Of a stretch of DNA of 64,000 bases, positions 34,440-45,089 are shown piece by piece. The position numbers were made by a program, and so were the translations under genes. Source of the DNA: Moniliophthora roreri (lineage: Eukaryota; Basidiomycota; Agaricomycetes; Agaricales; Marasmiaceae); NCBI GenBank assembly GCA_001466705.2, contig LATX02000035.1:310001-374000 (forward strand), given 5' to 3'. The notes under the pieces were generated by a model. The model made no database searches and was not told the origin of the DNA. It worked only from the letters and a program-made list of their open reading frames with translations. Every line of letters begins with the position of its first letter. Position 1 is the stretch's first letter.

Positions 34440-37330
34440 TTACATGGACAGATTTGAAAAGAAAAAATCCGAATAGTTTCCTCCCTCTCAATCTTATGAT
34501 TATGCCATCAACCTGAAGTCAGATTTCAAACTAAAAGACTGCAAGGTTTACTCGTTATCACCAAAGGAAAGAATAGAACAGGACAAATTTCTTGATGAAA
34601 ACCTTCAGAAAGGGTACATTCAACCTTCAAAATTTCCAATAGTGTCACCCTTTTTCTTTGTTGCCAAGAAGGAAGCAGGAGCTTTACGACCATGCCAAGA
34701 TTATTGCAATCTAAACAATGGGACAGTAAAGAATTGCTATCTACTTCCTTTGGTCATGGATCTTATCAATAAATTGAAAAAGGCACAACTCTTTATGAAA
34801 TTGGACTTACAAAATGGATACAACAATATTCAGATTAAGGATGGTGACCAATGGAAAGCCATGTTTAAAACACCTAGAGGCTTATTTGAACCTACAGTCA
34901 TGTTCTTTGGATTGATAAATTTGCCCACTACATTCTAGGCTTTTATGAATGACATCTTGAAAGACTTCATCAACAAAGGATGGTGTGTGGTCTATATGGA
35001 CAATATTCTAATCTTCTCAGATAAAAGACAGATTCACCAATAACAAACTCGACACGTTCTGGAATGATTATGAGAAAATAATCTTTTCCTCAAGCCAGAA
35101 AAGTGCAAGTTTGAAGTAAAGAAGACACTATTTCTGGGAATGGTCATCATGCCAGGAAATATCCAGATGGATCTGACGAAGTTGGCAGGAATAAAGGATT
35201 GAGAAGCACCATCAACAGTCAAAGGTGTGAGATCATTCCTAGGTTTTGCAAATTTGTATCGTAAATTCATAGGAAAATATGCAGAACTGGCTCGACCTCT
35301 ACACAACTTAACAAAAAAGGGAACCATGTTCAAATGGACAAAACATTGTCAAATAGCTTTTGACATCCTAAAAGCGAAATTCCTCCAACAACCATTTATA
35401 ATTGAAGCAGATGCATTGAAATGGGCGACAGGAGCAGTACTGCAACAAAAAGGCCCAGATGGAGAATTACACCCCTGTGGATACATCTCTCACACATTCA
35501 CACCAATGGAGAGGAATTATGAAATTTACGATAGAGAACTCTTGGTGATTGTCAATGCACTACAAGCTTGGCAACATTACCTCTTAGGAGGAGCTCATCT
35601 GGTGATGATCCTCTCTGATTATAAAAACTTAACTTACTACCAGACAGCACAGAAACTAAATCAACAACAAGCTAGATGAAGCTTATTCCTCTTCCAATTC
35701 AATCTGCAATTGGTACATGTTCCTGGAACAAAGATGGTACAATCAGACACACTATCACAAAGATTGGATCTTGTAGGAGACAAAGATAATGACAACAAAG
35801 ATGTTGTCATGTTACCAGATAAGTTATTCATCAATACCATTAATACAGATCTAAAAGACATGCTGGGAAGGGTGTTGACTATGGACTAATTCCATCAAAT
35901 GACAATAGAAAGTTTGATAGAAAAGAGAGTTCCTCCCATCAAATTGTCGTTGCAAGACTGGAAAATGGAAAATGACATGCTCTCTTACAAAGACCAAGTA
36001 TATGTTCCAGATGACAATGAATTGCAAAGACTTATTGTGAAAACCATTCACGAAGCACTACCACATGGTCATCCAGGACAATGGAACACTGTAGATCAAG
36101 TGCAGAAGGATTATTGGTGGCCAGAGATGACTAAATTCATTAAATCATTTGTTGATGGGTGCACAGCATGCCAACAAATGAAAGTGAATACACATCCCAC
36201 AAGAGTACCTTTACAGCCCATAGGAGGCCACAAAGATGTGTTACCATTTCAGATAATCACAATGGACTTGATAACAGATTTGCCAGAAGTAGATGGAGAT
36301 AACTCTATTCTTGTCATAGTGGACCACACCACTACAAAGAGGGTAATTTTCATTCCGTGCAAAAAGAAACTGGATGCAAACAGGACAGTGGAACTCCTTT
36401 TCCAACACGTGTATAAACAATTTGGACTCCCTGACAAAATTATCTCCAATTGAGACCCCAGATTTGCAGCAGAAGTATTTACTGAAATGGAAAGACTATT
36501 GGGGATAAAGCAAATGCCGAGTACCACTTATCATCCTCAAACAGATGGAGAAACTGAAAGAGTCAATCAGGAAGTTGAAATCTTCCTTTGTTTTTTCTGT
36601 GCAAAAGAACAGATGAAGTGGAAAGAACTTCTTCACTTTGCCAAATTTGCACACAATAGCTGCACCCATTCTGTTATGAAACAAAGTCCCTTCTATCTCA
36701 TGATGGGCTATCATTCCTGATCCCTTCCCTCTGTATTCAACAAAACCCTGATCCCATCAGTAGAGAAGAGAATAACTGAACTGAAGAAGTTGAGAGAAGA
36801 AACATCTACTCTGTTAGACATATCAGCAAGAAGGGTTAGAGAAAGAAGCAGAAGGAACTTCAACAGATTTGAGAAAGGACAAAAAGTGTGGCTAGAAGGA
36901 AAGAACTTGTCATTGGGATACCCATCCCCAAAACTATCTCCGAAACGAGAAGAACCTTTTGAAATAGAAGAAGTTCTAGGCCTAGTGATGTACAAGCCAA
37001 AATTGCTGTTTGATGTACAAGCCAAAATTGCTGTTTCAATGGAGGATCCATCCTGTTTTCCATGCTGGGCTTCTCTCTCCATACAAAGAAACTGATGTCC
37101 ATGGACTGAACTTTCTAGAACCTCCACCTGACATAGTGGAAGGTCAAGAGGAATTCAAAGTCAAAGCAATTATAGGACATCGACCAAAGGGGAAGAACAA
37201 GAAGCCAACACATTACCTTGTGAACTGGAAAGGATATGACTCCTCACATAATGAATGGTTACAGCCTAGCAAACTCAAACACTCAATGGAACTATATGTT
37301 GATTATAAAATAGCTTATAACTTACTGTGA
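34440..37330 (+). pseudogene. pol: pol of the decayed gypsy element (RT, RNase H, integrase, chromodomain)
   Basis: Copies the element RNA into DNA and inserts it. Domains in order: reverse transcriptase ([28 protein letters not shown], and the catalytic box VVYMDNILIFS, where the usual second Asp of YxDD reads Asn), RNase H ([16 protein letters not shown], ~35,400), an HHCC zinc-binding box (HEALPHGHPGQW...GCTACQQMK, ~36,040-36,190), the integrase core (ITMDLITDLP; PQTDGETERVNQE with the final Glu), and a C-terminal chromodomain (HYLVNWKGYDSSHNEWLQP, ~37,210) that in this family steers insertion to particular chromatin. At least six stops and a short duplication near 37,000 (MYKPKLL repeated) break it. 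Confidence 0.9.
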
Positions 37331-37350
37331 AAACCCCATCCAACAAATAA

Positions 37351-38760
37351 TTGACATGTCTTCAACTCAATCCTCTTCCGCTCCTCAAACTGGTGCTTAC
37401 CCTGACAACATCACCCACACAGGGGAATTTCGTCCCACTGTCTTCAAACTGCTATACATTACAGACTCCAAACACCACCACGACGAGATTATATGGGCAT
37501 GTGGAGAAGACAAACAACTCTGAGCCCTTTTGGGAAGTCTTCTTTTCCTTTGAGGACATCGCCAAATCCTAAACGAAGCATTGGCTTGAATCAATCGACA
37601 AGCAGGAATCTTTGCCCAAGCAATGACGGAAGGAGATGATGGGATCCAATTGAGGGGTCCTATCATGGTACCAAAGGGGAACCCTTTCCAACAGACAAGG
37701 ACATCAGCCCCAACGAACCAGCCTTCCTTCTTGCAGTTCAAAGACACCAAAGGAAACTTAGAAGAGCAATTGAGATTGCTTGCAGACAATATCTCCTCCA
37801 ACTCAGACAGCGAATGGCCCACCTCTCCCTGACTGACTCAACCTCTCGCCTGGATGCACCTAGCTCCAGTCTTAGAGGAACAGCATCCTTACCTGCCAAT
37901 GAGTGAACCCTTGTCTACCCTCCACAGCCCGATCCCATCAGCAAACTCCTCAGAACTTTGTCTCCTGAATCAACAATCTCTAGACCCTCAGATCAAGCCA
38001 GACAATTCCCAGATGTTTCCCTACCAACTACTCCACCCACAATGTCCAGAACCCACAAACTCTCCCCAGTCTTTCCCAATCCCCCTGTCACAGTTTCTTT
38101 CTGTGCTGACAGATGACTCAATCTGCATTTTGTTGGATGAGTGGAGGCCACGAATATTTCAAGAGATACCTATACAAGAGCATGACTCTCCTCTTCAAGA
38201 AATGATGCCCAGCCCTCCCCCATTATTCCCATTGACCCAAACACAAATCACCTCTACCATATCAGTGTGGGACATTGAGGATGAAAAAGAGGAAGACAGG
38301 GCCTCACAACTAAGAGACAGATCAAGGCCTCCTATGCCACATCCAGGGGCACTGATGGTCAAGGTGTACAAAGTACTAAATGCCCTGTGTGCTGAATGGG
38401 TGATCACTGTGCTGTCAACTGCAGAGACTATAGTTGTCCAGTTTGCAGAGTCACTCAGGCTGGACATCTCCCTCTAGACTGTGGTAACAGAAGAAGGTCT
38501 TTCCGAACTCAGGGATCAAACAATACCTGCCATCATGTGTCTTCTGACCATGATATTAGAGACAATACGAACTAGGATGACGAGGTCTACAGAGATGGAG
38601 AATCATAGACCCACAGGAGGAGCAACAGGAACCCCTTTGATCATAGTCAATGTAGGAGAACCTGAGGGGCTAAGAATCTTTGACTACATAGGACCAGTGG
38701 AATTTCACAGGAAATGGCTAGTAGGAGGAATACCCATCGCGAGTGTGGTGACTCATGCAT
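37351..38760 (+). pseudogene. Extra 3' open frame of the gypsy element with CCHC knuckles
   Basis: About 1.4 kb between the chromodomain and the 3' LTR is coding-like but not part of pol. It starts MSSTQSSSAPQTGAYPDN, continues through a Gln/Pro/Ser-rich middle (37,620-38,330), and near 38,385-38,475 one frame reads CPVC.MGDHCAVNC and SCPVCRVTQAGHLPLDC, two zinc-knuckle-like motifs. Frame changes and stops show decay. Most gypsy elements end after integrase/chromodomain, so this is an additional gene or a captured nucleic-acid-binding domain. Function not known. Confidence 0.55.
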
Positions 38761-38773
38761 AGAGACAGGGTAA

Positions 38774-39172
38774 TGTTACAAATTTCATTTTGCTAACTAC
38801 TTTATCTAATCAGTTTCCATCAGTTTCTACTCTTTTCTATCTATAACATCATCATGACTTTATTTTCCTTCCTTCTGTTTCTCTTAAGTTCTTTTCATTA
38901 GTCACCTTTATTCTTTTATGTTCTATGATATTCTAAGTAGTACAAATGCATAGATACAAACAATGTATAAAGGTAGACACAATCTGGGTCATAGCTCTCT
39001 AGCTTGACCTGGTTAATCAACTTGTATTTCAAGTAACATCTGAACTCTAGACAACTCACAGAAGGTATTACCATCTGTTGTGTTGTTGGACTTGAACTTG
39101 AACCTTGATACTCAGCATCACTATGTTATAGTGGTGTTGAGTAGTTGTCATTGCTGTGCAAGTAACATAACA
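38774..39172 (+). repeat. 3' LTR of the decayed gypsy element
   Basis: 399 bp, TGTTAC...ATAACA, followed by TAGGG. It matches the 5' LTR except for a ~110-bp deletion after the first ~35 bases and scattered substitutions, several of them loss of CpG. Confidence 0.88.
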
Positions 39173-39179
39173 TAGGGCA

Positions 39180-41215
39180 TAGACATAGATCCTTCATCTT
39201 GTCCAGCCTGGCAGCATTCTTTGTCACTCCTGAGGCATTCCACTGCACTAAAAGTACATTTGATATCACCATAAAACTCATCCTCTTGCCTTCAGAGTCT
39301 CTGAACTCATCCCAAAATGCTTCAGGTGCCATTGTAAGGTATTTAAAAGTAACAAACTGCAGGCAAAGTAAGCAATGAGAACTAAGCAAAATATGGTACA
39401 TTACCTTCCACTTGTTCCATCTACCTTTATATGCCTTCCACCTCTCATCCAAGCCATTGGAATGCCTTTTCCATCAATCTTGAGTAGACAGCTGTCAGCA
39501 TTGAAGCTCTGGATATTATTGCATCATATTTTTGTCAGTTGCTTGATCATGGTGGCTGAGCTAACATTCAGTGGGTTCCCAACCTGGGACCATGTAAATA
39601 TGATAACATCCTTCTTAATGATGATTTGCTTTAGCTGCTCTTTAGTGGGTGGGACAATTGTTGAGAATGAAGGTTGGGAAGGTATGTTGGTTGAGACTAA
39701 TAGCAGCATTACAGTAGTTGTTACTGCAAGAGGTGTTGTAGGAGGCAAGGGATGACAAGCTGGTACATGTACCATTGTCTCAGAGGATGCTAGATGTATA
39801 GCAATTGCTGCCAATAACGTTGTCAGTATCACAGTGTTTGGTAGTGGTGGTGCTGCAAGCAGTGTCATGGGAGTAGACAAGTGTGCACTAGGATTTGGCA
39901 GTTGTTCTCAACTGCTGGAGTTGTTGATGACAGGCTGGAAATTTAGTTTAGACAATAAAGTTGAGTGGCAAGATCTTAACATTACCTGAGCTGCAGATCC
40001 TGCTCAAGGCTTCTGATACTCTGGGCATTCAGCAAGTAGTTGTCAAGCCTACAATTGAATTTGTATTAGTGACACTCCCATAAATCACAACTGTTAGAGG
40101 TACATACCCAGGATCCAGTAATGGCATTTGAATTGAATGGTAGAACTGGAACTGTGTTGTCATTTATGTTATCTGATGTGCAATTACTCTCAAGCAGCTT
40201 GAGCTGTTGTTGAGATTGGGCCTTAGGCTTTGCTCACTTCTTCATGCCATTGTCTTCAGTCTGAGTCATGTTCCATGGTCCTTTATGAGCATGTTGAGCT
40301 CTATGCTGAAGTCTGCATGGTGTAAGTGTTGTCCAGCTCAAATCAAGAACAGAAACTCACAGATTCCATCTCTCTCTATTCTGGCTGAAATCCTTCAACT
40401 CCTTCAACAACTGCTCTCTCTTCTTCCCAGAGTATGAATGGCAGAGCAATTTGGCCAATGCCTGAAGGCTGTCAGGCCCTGAAGCCATCATTTTGTTGCT
40501 GGATGAATCAAACAGTAAGAAATTAGCAGCTGTAATAGGAACTCAGCACTTACAGCTTATAGGTACAGTTCCTTTCTGCACTGTTCAGACCTGAAAACTC
40601 AAACACCATCTCTTTATCTAGATTCTGCAAATCTGGCACTGACTCCATCCTGAACATGTAGATGAGATCAAAATAAAAGACTGCAATTGCAACCACAAGG
40701 CCCAGCAGGAACCTTATGACGATGCCAGTATTAGCAGCAGAAGTTCCTTTGTAGATACAAGCAACAGATGCCTTTTGTGCAGTGATAGCAGTTGATCACA
40801 GGGATCAGGCAGTAGGATGAGAGGAGGGGGGGAACTGAACTGATGATTGCAGTATCTGCAGACTGCTTAAATACATGAGAGTAACAAAGTAAAGGATATA
40901 ATAGGTAAGTTGAAAGAGAAAGGAAAATGGAGATGTATTGTGTGGTGTTTTATATGTATCTGTCAATGGTAACTGGATGGTCCATATGCATATTTCAATA
41001 GTAGATAGAATAACTGATTTTTGTAAGTGATAAAACAGTGTAATATATATATAATGAAGCATAAAATACAAACCTTCTGACAGCCAGAGTGTTCAAGTTG
41101 ACTAATGGTGACAGTATCCTTGAACAACAGTAGCAATGAGCTGGGACACAGCAGAGGTGGGGCCATTGTGCATGGCAAGCAGCAAATTGGATCTGAAATA
41201 ATGGATCAGGCATAA
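39180..41215 (-). pseudogene. SAP-like protein with hydrophobic N-terminus, copy 1, decayed
   Basis: A gene of no named family, recognised because a second copy lies at 47.6-49.6 kb. Minus-strand order: hydrophobic segment (GIVIRFLLGLVVAIAVFYF, ~40,690-40,740), an acidic stretch (LQNLDKEMVFEFSG), a helical SAP-like unit (LQALAKLLCHSYSGKKREQ then LLKELKDFSQNRERW, ~40,380-40,470), an intron, AHKGPWNMTQTEDN, a Thr/Pro-rich linker (~39,600-39,900), and a C-terminal domain (DERWKAYKGRWNKWK and FWDEFRDSEGKRMSF). The end was severed by the gypsy insertion at 39,172. SAP motifs bind DNA; the membrane-like segment is unexplained. It lies head-to-head with recombinase copy 1. Confidence 0.55.
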
Positions 41216-42561
41216 ATGATGTGAAAAACCAATGGGCATATATTGCAAAATATGTCCAGGTGATGGCGATGACAGCAGTGACAAGAGAGAAAACATGCAG
41301 CTTTGTTTATTTACAGCTACAAGGCCAAACATGGCCATCAGGAGACCCAGATCACCAGCTCATCCCCCTTTAGGTGATGAACTGGTTATGACAGTGTGAC
41401 AAGCAGGTCTCTTTCTGGATAGAAGTAGATCTGTGATGATGGATAAAGACCCGATCGTCACAGCTGCATCTGGCATGACCAGGTGAACCACCTTCTAGCT
41501 GCTGTCAGGTCTACAGATGACTTGACAAAACAGGAGGGGACCTGGGGTGGCAGTCGGGCGAATGGCCAAAAGGGAAGACAAGAGGCAGAGGGAAAAAAGA
41601 GAAAATCTTTGACACAATCAACAACAACACGATGTAGAAAGTAGCAGTAGACAAAAAAAGTGTGAAAGATAAAAGGTACCCTGAGGCATGTTGACACAGC
41701 TCACGTGTGAGACTTGCGAGACAGGAGGGAGAAACTTGTGTACACACGAAGCATGGAAGAAGAATTGAAGATGAAATAGAAAAAGATGAAAACTTACAAT
41801 AGCTTCACCAGTTGGAGTAGTTGGGATGGGATTCCTGCTGCTGGAATGGGAGACATGAATAAGGAAACGAGAGATAATAGAAGGTGAAGAGAAAGCAAGC
41901 CTCGTTTGAGCCTTGTGGTTGGGGAAAGACCAAGGCACCCAGAGGAGTTCACATGGATATGCAAGCAGGTGCTAGTGATGGGTCTTGATTTTTTCACCTC
42001 TGTGTCTCTCTGCATCTTTTTCTTTTCCTTTTCTTTTCCATTTCCCACTGATTCTGAGCCCAGAAGCTGCTTTCTGCCAGAAAAAAGACACATCCATCAT
42101 GTGTCTAGCCCCAAGTGCATCTGGCAAATCAAGAAGATGGTTAACAATTGTACACAGGTTCAAGGTGTGTAGATTATTCTCCTTCCCATCCTTGCCTCCA
42201 TACTGACATGCTGACAGCACATCTGCATGCTTCTACAGCATGATAAACCCCTCAACATTATGAAACTCCATGCCATGAAGGTCAACATCCTACATGTATC
42301 AACATTGGTTCTCTTGGACACCAGCTGGCCCCATCTCACAATCATTGTCTCAGTCCCAGTCAAATGCACACATCAGACCCATTCACCTCTAAAACCCACT
42401 GCCTCCATATTGTCTTTGGCCCTGGGGCTGTGATATGTACATGTACATTCTAGACATTACTGCATTTGACTCAGACAGGGATTTCATTTCCAGGATATAA
42501 AATAACAGTTAATACACAATGTCAATAACACACCAAAGCTTCTTGACCCCTCCTCTCACCT
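41216..42561. other. Spacer upstream of recombinase copy 1
   Basis: No gene is recognised. Bases 41,445-41,930 keep more CpG than their surroundings, which may mark a younger insertion, but no ends were found. The region 42,440-42,560 would hold the recombinase promoter; no clear TATA box is seen. Confidence 0.35.
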
Positions 42562-44664
42562 ATGCCACTCTTTTCCCAACCTCTTTGTGCCACAATGGAC
42601 ATGGACTCTGGCCATGACACTGACATCTCCATGGCACTGCCATCACCTCTCCGACCAGCTCCATCATCAGAGCAGCCCCAAGTGGCAGCTATATCACCTA
42701 GTTCACCATCAAAGCAACCATCTGTCAATGACTCAGTGCCAGTGAACAGTGTCACTTCATGGTTTATGGGTCTTAGTCACTTGATAGGCAATGAGTATCC
42801 AAAACTGGGCATCAACTTCATGGAGAAAGCTAATGATGATCTGGAGGGTGAGCAAGAAACCATTCCAGTGCTCCCCAGTATGGCCAGTGCAGACAGTAAT
42901 GAAGAAGAGGATGGAGGTGAACCACAAATGAAAAGGTGTGGTAATTCATAATATATAATTGTTCTTACACTTACTATTGACCTTATAGCAATACTTCTGC
43001 TGAAGCATCGACCAACGATAGTGCAAATATCATGTCCACCTCTGCTGCTGGTGCTGCCCAAGTCAGAATAGCTGGTGGCAAGGCAAAAACAGAGACACCT
43101 GCAGTGATTGGCAAATATAAGGATGTGGTGAAAGAGTACTCAAAAGGTGCTACACCTAGAACAGTCTGTGAATATGAAGCATAAGTGTCTCCTTGGCTCT
43201 TTTCTTTGTGTGAACTCATGCTACCTGCATAGTTTAATGAAACAGCTTGTCACCTTCCTCATCCAGCACAAGTTCATCAAACCCAATGAAGACTTTTTCA
43301 GCAGTACACCACATGAAGACACTGCATATATGATTGTCACTTGGATCATGGATAGGTATTTTCATTGACTCATTCACTCATAGAAATCTTGTACTGATGT
43401 TGACATGTAGCTGTGATGCTATCAATCTTGATGGAACTATCAAGCCTGATGCCAAGTATCGACAAACCTTCAATCATGCACAGAAGATGCATGCTGCTGC
43501 TACTTTTGGTTTTGGACGAGTGCATGGACTCAGAAATACGCCTTGGAGTCAAAGTGAAGTGACAGGAAAGATGGTTGGAAATCCCTCAGTATCACAGCAA
43601 GTCTTGTTGTATATGGTCAGTCTCCATCGGTGCAAGGTAAGAGGCAGATATAATTTTGTCAATTCTTCACTGATCTCACTTAGGTTCATGCTGGGGAAAA
43701 TGACGCTACAAGTGCATGAGCAATTAGTTATGTAAGTTTTTAATGCTAATAAGTGTTTATAGTTGCTAATCATTTCACAGAAAACCCTTTGCAACCTTTA
43801 CAACTATAATACGCACCCAGACAGGTGGACTATCAAGCCCTTGGAGCAAGTTCCACATCATGAGAAGATGAAGCAATGGGGTGGTGTGAAGTTTTGCCAG
43901 CTGATGCACCTGGCATATTGCATCACATTCCTCTGCTTGCTACAGATTGATGAGGTTCTTAACATCCAGTTTCATGAGTTGGAGATAGTTGAGGTGCCAG
44001 TTGGTAAGAATGGAGAGAAGACCAAGAAGATGCTCAAAGTCACACTGCCGTTTAGAAAGACAAATCAATTTGGCAGTATGTATATATATTGTTCCTTCTT
44101 CAACTCACTTAATATTTTACAGGTATTCAGCCATTTTACCTGAAGCTTATGCCAGACAAGCTTCGATATCTGTGTGCTTACCAAGCATATGCCAAGTGGA
44201 TTAAGTGTTGTCAGGAGACAGATGGGTTTGTGTTCCAGGGAGTGTCAAAAGCAGATTGCATCTCCAAAACCAACAAGCTGATAGTGAGTACTTTATTTCT
44301 AGGTAATAGGTCTTCTTATGTATAACATGATGCACAGACATCGCAAAAGTTCCTTGAAGCCTTTTGCCAGAACCTCCTTGACATCAATATTGACCTGGCT
44401 CCATATAGCATACATTCTTTTTGTTGCAGTGGCACTCAATGGCTTCATCTCTATTGTCGTTGGCCACTCAAGATGATCTGTGAATGGGGTGGTTGGAGTA
44501 CTGACTTCTCCAATGTTACTATCATGAAATACCTTCATTCTTGGAATGACAACCCTATGCTCCCTTATGAACAGTTTTTTGGCCTTGAGAAGAGGCCAAC
44601 AGTGACATGTAACATGTGTGGTAGAAGCTGTGATTGCTGGGGATTAAATAGATGTGATCTATAG
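42562..44664 (+). pseudogene. Crypton-like tyrosine recombinase, copy 1, decayed
   Basis: Site-specific recombinase of the phage-integrase fold. Seven or eight exons with ~45-55-nt introns rebuild ~600 residues: acidic disordered N-terminus, DNA-binding part (LVTFLIQHKFIKPNEDFF; KMHAAATFGFGRVHG; VGNPSVSQQVLLYMVSL), catalytic domain (FLCLLQIDEVLNIQFHELE; PFRKTNQFG; SIHSF; ICEWGGWSTDF; nucleophile Tyr in VTIMKYL) and a CNMCGRSCDCWG tail. Catalytic residues are damaged: the first Arg is Gln (CAG from CGG), and in the H-x-x-R box SIHSF is followed by Cys-Cys (TGT TGC) where Arg is expected. A TGA replaces a CGA-type codon near 43,720, and an intron donor at 43,182 reads ATAAGT instead of GTAAGT. 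All are single CpG changes, so it is inactive. Confidence 0.85.
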
Positions 44665-45089
44665 TAGTAAATAGCTATTATTCCAAATGATAACAAGGAA
44701 ATTAAACCTATGGTACATCTTGAATCCTCTAAGAGGATTTGTTGAGTGTTGATATCCTTTTTTAGAAATTATAAGACACATGTGTCACCTCACACACAGT
44801 CCTCTTGTCCTTATCATCACATGGTGCAGGAGGAGTAATAAACAAAGTAAGTACTCTTATTTTCTTGCCTCAATTCTGCACTTTGACGTTATTCCAGTAC
44901 TGCTCTCCTACTATCTTCATCAACATGCCCATTTTACTTGGAATGCTAGCTATTGTTTGATGTATCATTTCTGCACCGAATATAAATATGAATTTCCCAC
45001 ACCCCAATATGAATCAGGAGACAGATTGCAAGTAGTTTGAAAGGAGATGAGGAGCTGAACATATCTTTCACCTGAACATCCATCTAACA
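44665..45089. other. Spacer between recombinase and nuclease copy 1
   Basis: 425 bp without coding signal. The two genes run in the same direction. This stretch would contain the 3' end of the recombinase and the promoter of the nuclease. No TATA box or polyadenylation signal is distinctive. Confidence 0.4.

Larger units (their letters stand above)
29685..39172 (+). mobile_element. Ty3/gypsy chromovirus, full length but decayed and nested
   Basis: A complete LTR retrotransposon: 5' LTR 29,685-30,196, gag, protease, reverse transcriptase, RNase H, integrase, chromodomain, an extra 3' frame, and 3' LTR 38,774-39,172. Flanks are CAGGG (5') and TAGGG (3'), a near-perfect 5-bp target duplication. 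The 3' LTR lacks ~110 bp present in the 5' LTR. Many in-frame stops are TGA or TAG, in line with C-to-T decay. Two CACTA-ended elements and a solo LTR lie between protease and reverse transcriptase, and a 718-bp assembly duplication lies near the 5' end. It interrupts the space between nuclease copy 2 and SAP-like gene copy 1. Confidence 0.9.

Noticed and set aside
41794..42172. Overlapping Phe/Ser-rich frames near 42 kb
   Set aside because: Hydrophobic low-complexity frames on both strands over a pyrimidine-rich tract. No consistent gene model.
42562..44664. A Starship-type captain recombinase
   Set aside because: The recombinase shares the tyrosine-recombinase fold, but it lacks anything I can tie to DUF3435 captains, the genome looks basidiomycete, and no large cargo boundary was found. 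Crypton-like is the safer call.
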